Positions 10,501 to 19,370 are shown, counted from the first letter of the stretch. The stretch is 64,000 nt of DNA from an uncultured Flavobacteriaceae bacterium (GCA_947494565.1 CANLVG010000006.1:1-64000), one strand, 5' to 3'. Numbers and translations: made by a program. The notes: generated by a model not told the origin, from the letters alone.

Positions 10501-11023
10501 CTGCCATCCCATCGTTGTTGGTGTCTTCCAACATCCAAACTTCATCTTTTTCCACGGCCAGGTCTTTCCAATCATGGCTCGAATCGTTGTTCAGGTCTTT
10601 TAACCAATTATTCTGTTCGCTCAGCTCGGGTGCAAAGGTCTTACGTAAAAAATCACGTCGGTCCTCTACGGATTGAAAGGAAATAGATGGGGTCATCCAT
10701 GGTTGATATCCCCGAATATCGAATTCCGAATTCTTTTGCCGATTGGTTCGGGTAAGATAAACACGTCCTTTGGCGTCAATGTCCATTGCGATAGGGTCGG
10801 GGGCAAGTGAATCAGAGGCCCATAACTTTAGTTCCAGACCATCCGCCAGCTTGGCAACAACACCATTTTCTGCATCCTTTGCTTTCTGCATGCCCAAAAT
10901 CGAATCTTCATATACAGTGAGGGGTACCTCAATGGGCGCATTCGATTTATCGGTGCATGAAGTCGACACACAAAGGGATAGGACTACGGTTGTTAGAATA
11001 ACTCTTCCGAAATAGGATTTCAT
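7595..11023 (-). CDS. Dehydrogenase-type propeller / HEAT-repeat / cytochrome c lipoprotein
   Basis: A 1142-residue lipoprotein (LCVSTSC near residue 23). Residues about 45-450 form a GDH-like beta-propeller of the 'putative membrane-bound dehydrogenase' type, with FGPDGALYLADW near the end. Residues about 480-960 are HEAT-like alpha repeats. A cytochrome c domain follows, with haem motif CVRCH at 1015-1019 and a Met-containing stretch SAMPAMG that could supply the axial ligand. This architecture is common in Planctomycetes and Bacteroidota; the substrate is unknown, with sugars or polyols suspected. It is the last gene of a three-gene operon after the M28 peptidase and DUF2007 genes (gap 26). 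The one-haem arrangement implies electron transfer at the outer or periplasmic face. Confidence 0.85.
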   Translation of the reverse strand: MKSYFGRVILTTVVLSLCVSTSCTDKSNAPIEVPLTVYEDSILGMQKAKDAENGVVAKLADGLELKLWASDSLAPDPIAMDIDAKGRVYLTRTNRQKNSEFDIRGYQPWMTPSISFQSVEDRRDFLRKTFAPELSEQNNWLKDLNNDSSHDWKDLAVEKDEVWMLEDTNNDGMADVSKRILEDFNEEITDVAGALHVRDDDIFVGIGPDMWRLTDSNGDEVLDEKTSIAHGFAVHIGFGGHGMSGVVQGPDGKMYWGIGDIGANITTVDGANHKYPNQGVIVRCNPDGSDFEVFSRGHRNTHEFVFDAYGNIISSDNDGDHRGESERLVHIVEGSDSGWRTNWQFGKYTDSKNNSYKVWMDEKLYVPRWEGQAAYIIPPIQNFHNGPTGMVYNPGTALGKDWLDRFFLVEFVGDPSRSHIWSFDLKPKGASFELDTDIDMLSGVLPTGIRFGPDGALYLADWINGWGTKDYGRVWKLDVDERHSDLAQERAETQRLMILDYDEQSNDELVKLLAYPDMRIRQKAQFALAKSTFWGYRKLKTVINESPNQFARVHAIWGIGQIAAKDLGKAEALVALLDDSDAEIIAQALKVLGDVKYTEATDKYISLLQHENDRVKFFAAQALGRTKSAAALEPLLDMIKANADEDVYLRHAAVLALSRIGKIAPIADLANSDNRSLRIAAVLVLRRLQSPEVAKFLDDEDEYIVTEAARAINDDWSIEEALPALAKLLEQERFTSEPLLRRSINAALRVGGETEMRNLISFAKNPAFPSELRGEALAALGTWESPSVLDRVDGRLRGEVKRDGSLLRKELQQEIPIFLSDNDPDILVGVAQTLANLGMNDNSDQVFSVFSKNRSPQVKAAMLTTLGKLRYKNIEKAMKAGMGDTEQEVREAAVGLIAELNISEDDLPAVVNPIFNTGTVREQQKILGVLAEMPANKSETVLQNLIRRADKNQLKEGVILDLIEAVEATESEELIAQLSVLKSGTASVDNYQETLHGGNWWGGNSVFNSNPTAQCVRCHAVGGAGGVVGPPLDNIGNLLTREEILESLIEPSARLAPGYGTVTVTLKDGQTATGVLEKETDHELILRTSDAEPLEIAHSRIQKRENSVSAMPAMGKLITKRELRDLIEYLVSLKKVEPLTLN

Positions 11024-11049
11024 TTGGTCGTGGGTTTATAAGGGTTGTC

Positions 11050-11277
11050 TTAAGGAGTATCGGTCGCTTGATCCAAAACGGATTCGGCCTTCTTGAGTTC
11101 ATCTTTATGAACGTAAATTTCACTACTACTTGTGGTCGAGGAACCGAAACCGGCCAATCGGGCCGACTCTGCCTCATCTTTCACCACAGGATTGATACCG
11201 ACAGCGGTTAGACGCCCTACCAGACTTTGTGCCTGAACTTGACTTCCGATGAATATTCTCGTATAATTTGAATCCAT
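11050..11277 (-). CDS. DUF2007-type small protein
   Basis: A 75-residue protein beginning MDSNYTRIFIGSQVQAQSL, typical of the DUF2007 'putative signal-transducing protein' family, which has a ferredoxin-like fold related to PII. No catalytic residues are apparent. It sits between the M28 peptidase gene (gap 25) and the large lipoprotein gene (gap 26) on the same strand and so is probably co-transcribed. The function is unknown. Confidence 0.75.
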   Translation of the reverse strand: MDSNYTRIFIGSQVQAQSLVGRLTAVGINPVVKDEAESARLAGFGSSTTSSSEIYVHKDELKKAESVLDQATDTP

Positions 11278-11302
11278 AAGTTCTTATTTGTTTAATTTAA
11301 AG

Positions 11303-13495
11303 CTACAGCATTGCGTTTATTTCTTGCAGGTGCTTATCGAAGTTTTTCAATGTATTGGCCAATTTGTCGATTTGTTCTTCAGCTTCCTTCCAATTTTTTT
11401 CCTCTACAGCTTCCCGCACACCGGGCAGGGTTTTTACCCCATAGCCCGTATAAAAGCCAGGAGCATATATTTGGTGCTTGTACCAAGATCTTCTTGGAAG
11501 TCCCTCTTCCGAGGTCAGTACCTGTTCCGCTAGCATCAATCTCTTGTTCAAACTGCTACGCCTTTCTTCCGTAAGATTCGAAAGATCGATTTTCGAAAGA
11601 GTTTCAATGGTACGCTTAAGAGCGATGAGTTGGTTTTGTAGCGGAGTAAAATCAAGATAGGGAACCGACTCTTTTTTAACCGGTTTGACAAAGGCTTTTG
11701 TCGGGTCCGAAGCCAATTCGAATCTATTTTTTTCTACTAGGGAATTGTGTTTTTCAACATCGGTTCGCATCTGGTCCGTCTTTTTCATGATACCGTCCAA
11801 ATAGCCCGTCACGGTTTTGTGCCACTGCTTGAATTCAAAGGGAAGAACATCGGCATTGGCCAATCGCAGGGTAATGCGACCGGCAGTATTCGCCAAAGCA
11901 ATACCGTAGGCAAAACCGGGGTCTTTAAACCTTTTATAGTGCGGATAGGTATCGTAAATGGTATGGTATTCGCCCCCACCGTTTTCGCCCCCAAAGCCTA
12001 AATTTAGAGAGGCTATACCGGCATGTTGGATGAATGGGGTATAGTCAGATCCGGAACCAAGCGCGTATATTTCAAAATCTTCCGTTCCACCTCGTACCAT
12101 ATCTACAGCTATTCTTCTTTCTTTGACGGAAACCCCATGTTGGGGATCCATAACATTTTCAGCGACCTCTCCGACCATGGCCTGTAGACTATGTGAACCG
12201 CCAGCACCGAGAAACCCGCGTCCGTTGCCGTCAGTGTTAATATAAGCCACGACTTTGTCTTGTAATTCCTTCTTATGATCTTCTACCCATTCGGTCGATC
12301 CAATAAGGCCGGGCTCCTCCGCATCCCAAGCACAATAGACCAAGGTACGTTTCGGTCTGTTGCCCTTTTTGGCCAGTTCGCCCACGGCCCTTGCCTCTTC
12401 CATGAGGGCTACCATACCGCTAATAGGGTCATTTGCTCCGTGAACCCAAGCGTCATGGTGGTTTCCACGCATGACCCATTGATCGGGGAACTGTGAACCC
12501 TTCAGCGTTGCAATGACGTTATGTGCGGGTTTTAGCTGCCAATCGAATTCCAATTTCAAATGCACCTTGGCGGTACCAGGGCCTATATGATAGGTAATAG
12601 GCAGGCCTCCCCTCCAAGATTGCGGAGCGACCGGTCCACCCAATGCGGCCAGTAAGGGTTCCGCATCTTCGTAGGAAATAGGTAAAACCGGGATTTTCGT
12701 AATCGTAGGCGCATCTTTTCGGTCGAGTCTCTTGGCATCTTTTGTGGCTCCATAACCAGGTGTGAGCACATCACCGGGGTAGGTGGGCATATCCATAACG
12801 GAACCCCGCTGAACGCCTGTCTCATTTTTGTAGGCTCCTTTGGGGTATACATCCCCACGGCCATAACCGTCATCCGAAGGGTCGGAATAAATGATACACC
12901 CAATAGCTCCTTTTTCCGCAGCTAATTTTGGTTTGATTCCACGCCATGAACCCTGATATTTGGCAATCACTATTTTTCCCTTCACATCGATTCCGAGTTT
13001 ATCGAGTTCTTCATAGTCCCTTGGGATGCCATAGTTCACGAAAACCAACTCCGCTTCTACATCACCGTCTGTTGAGAAGGCATTATAACTGGGCAATAAG
13101 GCATCGCCCTGGGCTGTAAAGGGATCACCATCAACTGGAACCGCGGTCAATTTCGCTTTGTAGTTTGTGGGAGCCGTCATTTCAAGTAACCGTACCTTTG
13201 GATAAGGAAAGAGCACATGGTATGTTTCAATTTTGGTGTCATAGCCCCAGGACTTGAATTGTTTTTGGATCCATTTGGCATTCTTTTCTCCATATTCCGT
13301 GCCCACCCAATGGGGTTCGGCCGCCATTAGTTGCATCCACTCATCTAAATTATCCGCGTTAAGTTTGGACTCGAATACGGACTCTAATTGTTGTTGTTTT
13401 TTAGCATTTTCGGAAGTAAAACCTAAGATGGAATTTTGTGCATTGACAAAACCTACCGTAAGACAAAGGACGGTAACGAAAACTCGTATGTTCAT
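11303..13495 (-). CDS. M28 family peptidase, glutamate carboxypeptidase II-like, secreted
   Basis: A 730-residue exopeptidase with a signal peptide ending around VGFVNAQ. A PA domain (about residues 115-300) is inserted before and within the M28 zinc-peptidase domain, and a C-terminal transferrin-receptor-like dimerisation domain follows (about 590-730). Di-zinc ligands and catalytic residues are visible: H346 and D348 in GNHHDAW, D356 in GANDP, E393/E394 in WDAEEPG, D422 in YINTDG, and the late His in GEYHTIYDTY. The family cleaves C-terminal acidic residues from small peptides; the exact substrate here is inferred only. It is the first gene of the operon with DUF2007 and the large lipoprotein. 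Confidence 0.93.
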   Translation of the reverse strand: MNIRVFVTVLCLTVGFVNAQNSILGFTSENAKKQQQLESVFESKLNADNLDEWMQLMAAEPHWVGTEYGEKNAKWIQKQFKSWGYDTKIETYHVLFPYPKVRLLEMTAPTNYKAKLTAVPVDGDPFTAQGDALLPSYNAFSTDGDVEAELVFVNYGIPRDYEELDKLGIDVKGKIVIAKYQGSWRGIKPKLAAEKGAIGCIIYSDPSDDGYGRGDVYPKGAYKNETGVQRGSVMDMPTYPGDVLTPGYGATKDAKRLDRKDAPTITKIPVLPISYEDAEPLLAALGGPVAPQSWRGGLPITYHIGPGTAKVHLKLEFDWQLKPAHNVIATLKGSQFPDQWVMRGNHHDAWVHGANDPISGMVALMEEARAVGELAKKGNRPKRTLVYCAWDAEEPGLIGSTEWVEDHKKELQDKVVAYINTDGNGRGFLGAGGSHSLQAMVGEVAENVMDPQHGVSVKERRIAVDMVRGGTEDFEIYALGSGSDYTPFIQHAGIASLNLGFGGENGGGEYHTIYDTYPHYKRFKDPGFAYGIALANTAGRITLRLANADVLPFEFKQWHKTVTGYLDGIMKKTDQMRTDVEKHNSLVEKNRFELASDPTKAFVKPVKKESVPYLDFTPLQNQLIALKRTIETLSKIDLSNLTEERRSSLNKRLMLAEQVLTSEEGLPRRSWYKHQIYAPGFYTGYGVKTLPGVREAVEEKNWKEAEEQIDKLANTLKNFDKHLQEINAML

Positions 13496-13535
13496 GGCGT
13501 TGGATTTAGCGAATGAAGATACTGATTTTTTTGAC

Positions 13536-13548
13536 TCGATAATCGAGA
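13536..13548. promoter_or_regulatory. Perfect palindrome upstream of the M28 peptidase operon
   Basis: CTCGATAATCGAG is a 6+1+6 palindrome 41 bases before the start codon on the upstream side. It could be an operator; no regulator is identified. Confidence 0.3.
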
Positions 13549-13672
13549 TTTATACCTGCCTTCCCGTCTGCTAAGCGGGCATCGATTTGCTGAAACTGTT
13601 TTCCTTCAAATGCCTTTTGAATTTGTTCCGGGCGGTTTACGGTAGCGAGCCGATTTCAGAAGCGGACTAAGG

Positions 13673-14365
13673 TTATAGTATCCTTTTTATATCTTGCGTC
13701 AGGCGATCGATTTCTTCATTTTTGGTACCGTCATATACCCCTCTGATCCGCTTTTGCCTATCGACCAATATGAAGTTCGGCGTATGAATGAAATCTTGTA
13801 AACCCCCATCTCCTTCATTTACAACGGCAAAATAACTTTTTCGGGCAAGATTATAGATGTGTTTCTTGTCTCCTGTGGTAATATTCCATTTGCCATTGAT
13901 TGCGCCATGTTTCCGACTGTACTCTTGTAGAATTGCCACACTATCCAATTTTGGGGTAACCGATACCGAGAGTAACATCACATCAGGATCAGCTATGAAC
14001 CTGTCCTGGATTTTTGCCATATTGTTGGTCATCACCGGACAGATACTCGGACATCTTGTAAAGAAAAAATCGGTAATATAGATTTTGTTCTTATAATCGT
14101 TTTGAGTGATGATGCTATCATTTTGGTTGCGCAGCTCGAAATCGGCCACGGTGTGATCCTCGGACTCCTGCTGTAAACTAACGTCGACTAACTCGGGATT
14201 GAAATCAGTGGGGTTGTATACCGGAAGTACTTCTGCGCCACCACCCATAGTAATAAAATATACGAGGTAAATTATGGCAGTTGAAATGAGAAGCGACCCT
14301 ATTAGTTTTTGAATTTTCCCTTTCATGATTTCACGATTACTAGCCTTGTTCTGGGTTTTAGGCAT
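13673..14365 (-). CDS. SCO1/SenC family copper chaperone-like protein
   Basis: A 230-residue thioredoxin-fold protein anchored by one N-terminal membrane helix (about residues 20-40). The SCO copper site is complete: CPSIC at residues 105-109 and the conserved His in DFIHTPNF (H194). SCO proteins deliver copper to the CuA centre of cytochrome oxidase or act as thiol reductases. The start at 14365 lies 7 bases after the stop of the upstream TPR gene; ATG 14326 is an alternative, and a start at 14407 would overlap the TPR gene. It is the third gene of a unit with two TPR proteins rather than sitting beside oxidase genes. Confidence 0.9.
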   Translation of the reverse strand: MPKTQNKASNREIMKGKIQKLIGSLLISTAIIYLVYFITMGGGAEVLPVYNPTDFNPELVDVSLQQESEDHTVADFELRNQNDSIITQNDYKNKIYITDFFFTRCPSICPVMTNNMAKIQDRFIADPDVMLLSVSVTPKLDSVAILQEYSRKHGAINGKWNITTGDKKHIYNLARKSYFAVVNEGDGGLQDFIHTPNFILVDRQKRIRGVYDGTKNEEIDRLTQDIKRIL

Positions 14366-14372
14366 AGATATA

Positions 14373-16103
14373 TCAAAGTATGGACGTATCGATTTCGATA
14401 TCGGCATGTTGCCAGGCCTTTTGAAATTCTATTTTTACTTCCTGAGCTTCTTTCTCTTTGCCTTGTGCTTTTAAACTATTGTATAACCCCATTAAGGACC
14501 ATCCATTTTGGCGAAGTACATCCAAATCTTCCTTAAATACCTTCTCAGCTTCCTTAAACTTTTTACCTTTCATTAAGATAGCACCAAGATTTTGTCGGGT
14601 AGGGATATGCCAAGCTGCTGGTTCGGTATAGGTAAGACCATCTTCATATTCAACAGCCTTTTCAAGATGTTCTACTGCTTTTGAGGTATCTCCTTTTAGA
14701 GCGGCCAGTTCGCCTGCTATTAGCTCAGAAGCAATATTTGCCGAATGAATGGACGCATTATTTGCGGTGGCGACCAAGGTTTCCAATTCAGGGTCTTGCT
14801 GAAGTGTTCGAATGGCATCCAATTCCTCTTGGGCTTCGGTGATGTTCCCTTTTCTGATGAAGGCCATCCCCCGTGCATAGTGCCGTATCAAATTTAGATG
14901 CTTGATCTCTGGGTTAGGTGCGGGAATGGTCAAGATTTCATTCCACTTTCCAAAACGCGTATAGGCCAATAGGGGAGTTGCTGCAAAATCCTGTAAAAAG
15001 GGTAAGGTCACCAATTCACCGGTCGGTACTTTCTCCGCTGTTTTTTTAGCGGCATCAATGGCAATCCGGCTATCGCCCAATAAGCTGGCTGAAGACCATA
15101 AAAAATGAATGTTGTGCGGGTAGTAGGCCAAGGGATATAGCCCTTGCGAAAAACACTGCGAAATATAGTCCTCATCGGCAAGAATGGCCGCCTGATTGAC
15201 TTTAACGGCATCTAAATAGCGACCCACTCGAATGTAAATATGGGAGGGCATATGTACAATATGACCGGCCCCGGGCATTAGGGAAGCCAATTTATCTGCG
15301 CTGGCCACACCCATATCGGGATAGGGTAACTCGACCATATGAATGTAATAATGATGGCCTCCGGGATTTTCGGGTTCTAGATTCATCGCGATTTCAAGAG
15401 CCGTTTTGGCCTCTTTTATGTTCGGAGAAGGATTTCCCTCCTTATCCCAATAATTCCAAGGCACGGTATTCATTACCGAAGCAGCATATAGAATTTGAAC
15501 ATTCGCATTTTCTGGATATTGTTTGACTATCTGGGCCATTGCCAACATATAGTCCATATTGAGTTCGGCAACGTCTTTGGTCAAATCTTCGCTATACCGC
15601 TTGTCCAACGCCATGATCAAAGCTCGCTCAATAGGAGCGGCATTAGTTGCCAGGCGCTTGGCCTTTACCATGGCCTCATTGATTTTGTTCTTGCGTTCCT
15701 CATCTGGTAAGGGATCATTGATGTTAGGGCCTAGGGCAAAAGCTTGGCCCCAATACGGCATCGCAGCATTCGGATCAAGTCTTGCGGCCTCCATAAAAGA
15801 ACGATGTCCCTCCGCATGGTTGAAGGCGTATGATAACTTCATGCCTTGATCAAAAAATGCCTGAGCTCTTTCATTCTCAGTGGAAATCGGAAAATGAAGA
15901 GTACCCAGATTGGTAAATAGTGGTGAAATCTGCTGGGTCGTGTCTATGACGTCCAACATGAATTTGGTAGGGGTACACTTTGTGAAGCTGAAAGATGCTT
16001 TTTGATAGTTTTTTGTTGACTTGCTATTTGACGTTTCTTTAAGAAGGTGAACCGATATCAAAAGTACTATCGCGAATACCCCCAAACTGATCTTTGTTTT
16101 CAT
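14373..16103 (-). CDS. TPR-repeat protein with conserved His motifs (copy 2)
   Basis: A 576-residue protein with an N-terminal membrane or signal segment (about residues 5-20) followed by TPR-like helical repeats. Characteristic motifs are AMPYWGQAFALG (about 114-125), GGHHYYIH (248-255), HIVHMPSHIYIRVG (281-294) and YYPHNIHF (327-334). The paralogue just upstream shares the same motifs at the same spacing. The family is widespread in Bacteroidota and carries no established function. The repeated His in fixed positions looks like a ligand site rather than plain TPR packing. It starts 12 bases after the stop of the paralogue and precedes the SCO1-like gene by 7 bases. Confidence 0.75.
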   Translation of the reverse strand: MKTKISLGVFAIVLLISVHLLKETSNSKSTKNYQKASFSFTKCTPTKFMLDVIDTTQQISPLFTNLGTLHFPISTENERAQAFFDQGMKLSYAFNHAEGHRSFMEAARLDPNAAMPYWGQAFALGPNINDPLPDEERKNKINEAMVKAKRLATNAAPIERALIMALDKRYSEDLTKDVAELNMDYMLAMAQIVKQYPENANVQILYAASVMNTVPWNYWDKEGNPSPNIKEAKTALEIAMNLEPENPGGHHYYIHMVELPYPDMGVASADKLASLMPGAGHIVHMPSHIYIRVGRYLDAVKVNQAAILADEDYISQCFSQGLYPLAYYPHNIHFLWSSASLLGDSRIAIDAAKKTAEKVPTGELVTLPFLQDFAATPLLAYTRFGKWNEILTIPAPNPEIKHLNLIRHYARGMAFIRKGNITEAQEELDAIRTLQQDPELETLVATANNASIHSANIASELIAGELAALKGDTSKAVEHLEKAVEYEDGLTYTEPAAWHIPTRQNLGAILMKGKKFKEAEKVFKEDLDVLRQNGWSLMGLYNSLKAQGKEKEAQEVKIEFQKAWQHADIEIDTSIL

Positions 16104-16115
16104 ACTGTTCTGTTT

Positions 16116-17783
16116 TTAAGATTGTAGAATGAACCGCTTAGCTTCGATGATTTCAGGTCGTGTACTATTTGAGTTTTTGGCTAATTCTATGAGTTGTTCA
16201 AAATATAAGCTTGCTTTTTCCTTATCCCCAGACTTCTTGGCGGCTACAGCCGCGCCATAAATACCATTGAAACGATTGGGTCGCTTTTGAAGATTCAGTT
16301 CATAAATCTCCAGTGCCTCTTGCGTCTTATTAAGCGCCATAAGCATATCGCCATAAAGTTCATCTGCTGGAACTACTTCACCCGGAGTTACGGGATGTTT
16401 CGATGTCTTATTTTCCATTTCAACCGCCATTTTCATAGTTGATAACGCTTCTTCTTTTTTTCCTTTTGCCAAAGAGAACCATGCTTCGGTCATCTTAACC
16501 TGTATGTGAACTTGATTGGCTTTGTAGGTGTCATTTGATTCCGTCAATTCTTTTTGAAATGATCTTAAAATGTTCAACTCGTTTTCAGCTGCACTTAGGT
16601 TCTTGGTATGTATCGCTCCCATCGCACGAGTGAAATGCAGTATGGACTTCTCCCAAGGAAAGGACTCCCAAGATAATCCTAGATTTTCGGGTAATTTAAG
16701 GGCGGCAGCTTCTTCCCAATTTTTGTTCTCCATGGCAATACGAGCCGGTATGGCCGAGGCCGTATATGCAATTTTAAAATTGGTTGGAAAAACTTTTTCA
16801 AACGACTTTAGATAATTGTATTGTTCAATAGCATTTGAATTATTTCCGGTTTGTAGATACGAATACACGAGATATCCCATTGCGTGAACCTCCTCATCCC
16901 AATGAGCGCCTGGAGCAATACTTTCGGCATAGCAAGTTGCTGAGGAAGCTGAATTGATATTGGTGTTGATAGACTCTTCCCATAATCCTAAACGTGTAAA
17001 GATGTGCGAAGGCATATGTTGAGCGTGAGCGGAATTGGGTGCAATTTCAGCATATCTCCTAGCGGTGCTTAAACCCAGTTCGGCCAATTCCGGATAATCA
17101 TAGGAATGAATAATATAGTGAGCGATTCCGGGGTGGTTGGGTTCTTTTTCAAATAAAGCTTCCAATATTTTACCCGCTTCCTTTTGTATGCTATATGTTT
17201 TATCCGTTGGTACTGCAGATGCCCGAAGTGCCAATGCGTAAAATACCGCGACTTCCGTATCATCTAAATTGGAGTTGTACATTTCTTTCATTTTTTGGGC
17301 ATAGCGCTCTTTTCGGGTCTGATTGTCTACGGTCTGCCAGTCTTGATAAAATGCCCCAATTGCTTCTAAGTAGTTCTCGGCCTTATTTGATTTAGGAAGT
17401 TTTGCGGCAACCTCAAGTAATTTACTGCCTTTTTCCAGTACTTCGCTTGGTGGTGGTGCCCACAAACCATGATAAATACTCATGGCAACTCCCCAATATG
17501 CCATAGCACACCCGGGATCTTGGTCTAGTACTTGTACAAATGCTTTTTCAGCTTCAGTATACTCAAACGAGTGCAACAGGGCAATTGCCAGATTGAATGT
17601 TTCCCTAGTCTCATAATTACATGATTCTGAAAAACTGACTTCCCCGAACTGCCCATTTCCGCAGAGTTGCAAATCGCCCCTTAATAAATTTAAAGAAGCC
17701 AATTCGGTTTTGTTACTCGAGTTCTTACACCCTAGAAATGCGAGTAGCACCAAGAATAGGACGTTTTTTAAAGTTGACTTCAT
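16116..17783 (-). CDS. TPR-repeat lipoprotein with conserved His motifs (copy 1)
   Basis: A 555-residue lipoprotein (lipobox FLGC, C19). TPR-like repeats begin around residue 60. Motifs shared with the following gene are CAMAYWGVAMS (93-103), AHYIIH (221-226), HAQHMPSHIFTRLG (253-266) and HWDEEVH (294-300). The distance from the first His cluster to the HMPSH cluster is the same in both proteins. It is the first gene of the TPR-TPR-SCO1 unit. No catalytic fold is recognised; the role may be extracytoplasmic metal or redox handling, which is inference from the neighbour and the His pattern. Confidence 0.75.
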   Translation of the reverse strand: MKSTLKNVLFLVLLAFLGCKNSSNKTELASLNLLRGDLQLCGNGQFGEVSFSESCNYETRETFNLAIALLHSFEYTEAEKAFVQVLDQDPGCAMAYWGVAMSIYHGLWAPPPSEVLEKGSKLLEVAAKLPKSNKAENYLEAIGAFYQDWQTVDNQTRKERYAQKMKEMYNSNLDDTEVAVFYALALRASAVPTDKTYSIQKEAGKILEALFEKEPNHPGIAHYIIHSYDYPELAELGLSTARRYAEIAPNSAHAQHMPSHIFTRLGLWEESINTNINSASSATCYAESIAPGAHWDEEVHAMGYLVYSYLQTGNNSNAIEQYNYLKSFEKVFPTNFKIAYTASAIPARIAMENKNWEEAAALKLPENLGLSWESFPWEKSILHFTRAMGAIHTKNLSAAENELNILRSFQKELTESNDTYKANQVHIQVKMTEAWFSLAKGKKEEALSTMKMAVEMENKTSKHPVTPGEVVPADELYGDMLMALNKTQEALEIYELNLQKRPNRFNGIYGAAVAAKKSGDKEKASLYFEQLIELAKNSNSTRPEIIEAKRFILQS

Positions 17784-18080
17784 GTATTTGGTTTTAGCTG
17801 TTGTACTACCTGATTTTAAATTATTGTTTTTTGTGTGATTAAACCCGTATCTAGTTTACATAAATCGATATAATCGGTATATTCAAAAGGGGAGGAATTG
17901 GTGTGCGTCGTGCGGTCATTTAGTTACACGTAAATTTAAGTTGTCGAATATACCATTGTACGGTCTAATTAAAGAACTTATGTGTGTATTATGAGCATAT
18001 GTAAGGTTGGTTCGTGTATTTCGCTGTATAAATGGCAGCACTATAAAATAAGCCATCCAATCGCTTATCGATCCGAAATC
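17784..18080. other. Intergenic region upstream of the TPR-SCO1 operon
   Basis: AT-rich 297 bases separating two minus-strand operons. I found no TAnnTTTG element in the right orientation, no strong hairpin and no coding frame. Confidence 0.4.
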
Positions 18081-19361
18081 TTATGCCGCCGCAATATTTT
18101 CCAAAGCCGCCACTAGAACATCTATTTGTTTTTTGGTAATGAATATCGCAAAGGATAAGCGCACTGCATTTAATCCGAATGTACTCATCGGACGACAGTC
18201 GATTCCGTATTCGTCAAATAAACGCTTTTTCACTTCTTTAACCTCCTTACCCAACACCTCTACGACCTGAATTGCCCCGGATAGGGAGTCAGGGGCCGGT
18301 GTTTTTAGAACTAACTGAGGGTTCTCTTCGATACGATTTCTAAAATAGTGCTTGAGTTCGTAAGTGCGCGCATTGATTTTCTGGGCTCCGATGGCCTCTC
18401 TATAGTCTAGGGCAGCTCCAAAACCCAAAACTTCCGGGAGGTTTCTGGTATTGTAATTTTCGAACCGTCTTATGCTGGTATCTTCATACCCTCTGGCAAC
18501 CACCAAGGGTTTGAGGTGTTGCTGACTTTCTTGTTTTGCATAAAAAACACCGACTCCTTTTGGCGAGAATAACCATTTATGAGCGCTTACTGTGTAAAAA
18601 TCACAGCCGATATCCTTGAGGTCAAAATTGAACATTCCCGCAGCTTGTGCGCCATCAACAGCGACTAAGATGCCTCTTTCATGGGCCATTTTCGTTACCT
18701 CTTTGACCGGAAGGATCATTCCGTTCGTGTTGACGAGATGACAGATAGAAATTACTTTCGTTGCTGGGGTAATCGCGTTACGGTATACCCTAACTACCTC
18801 TTCCTTGTTTTTTGGAAGTATGGGGAGGGTAGGGGTGACCAATTTAATCCCTTTTGACTCTTGCCAGTATTTCCATGGATTCAATGCACTGGTATGTTCG
18901 TGATCTGCCGTAATCACTTCATCGCCCTCCTGTAAATCCAAACTACTAGCGATAAGGTTCATGCCCTCGGTGGTATTATGAATGAGGGCGATTTCCTCTT
19001 CCGAAACAGAAAAGACATTAGCGGCTTTTTTGCGGACCCCTTCAATCTCATCTTTCCAACCACCCCACATATATTTTGAAGGAAAATCATCCAATGTATC
19101 GCGAAAGGTCATGGTGGCTTCTCGGATGGGCTGAGGGCAAGCTCCCAAAGAACCATTGTTGAAATAAGAGAGCCCCTCCGCAAATTTGAATTGTGAACGT
19201 ACTTCTTCCCAATAGACTTCGGAAGTATCCTCTCGTTTTAAGCCTTCTAGTACTTGTGCTACCGGCGTGGTTGCACGGCCCCAGATAGCGGCCGGATTCC
19301 CTAGAGAGGCTACGGCACCTACGCCTAGGGTTTTTAAAAACTTTCTACGATTATCGGACAT
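18081..19361 (-). CDS. Tat-exported class V aminotransferase (isopenicillin N epimerase-like)
   Basis: A 426-residue PLP-dependent fold-type I protein. The N-terminus has a twin-arginine signal, RRKFLK followed by a hydrophobic stretch. The PLP lysine is K262 in VSAHKWLFSP, and the aspartate that binds the pyridine nitrogen is D236 in VAVDGAQ. The family includes cysteine desulfurase-like enzymes and isopenicillin N epimerases; substrate cannot be assigned. Export of a folded, cofactor-loaded PLP enzyme by Tat fits the signal. It is the last gene of a four-gene operon, 9 bases after the thioesterase gene. Confidence 0.88.
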   Translation of the reverse strand: MSDNRRKFLKTLGVGAVASLGNPAAIWGRATTPVAQVLEGLKREDTSEVYWEEVRSQFKFAEGLSYFNNGSLGACPQPIREATMTFRDTLDDFPSKYMWGGWKDEIEGVRKKAANVFSVSEEEIALIHNTTEGMNLIASSLDLQEGDEVITADHEHTSALNPWKYWQESKGIKLVTPTLPILPKNKEEVVRVYRNAITPATKVISICHLVNTNGMILPVKEVTKMAHERGILVAVDGAQAAGMFNFDLKDIGCDFYTVSAHKWLFSPKGVGVFYAKQESQQHLKPLVVARGYEDTSIRRFENYNTRNLPEVLGFGAALDYREAIGAQKINARTYELKHYFRNRIEENPQLVLKTPAPDSLSGAIQVVEVLGKEVKEVKKRLFDEYGIDCRPMSTFGLNAVRLSFAIFITKKQIDVLVAALENIAAA

Positions 19362-19370
19362 ATGAGGTTG

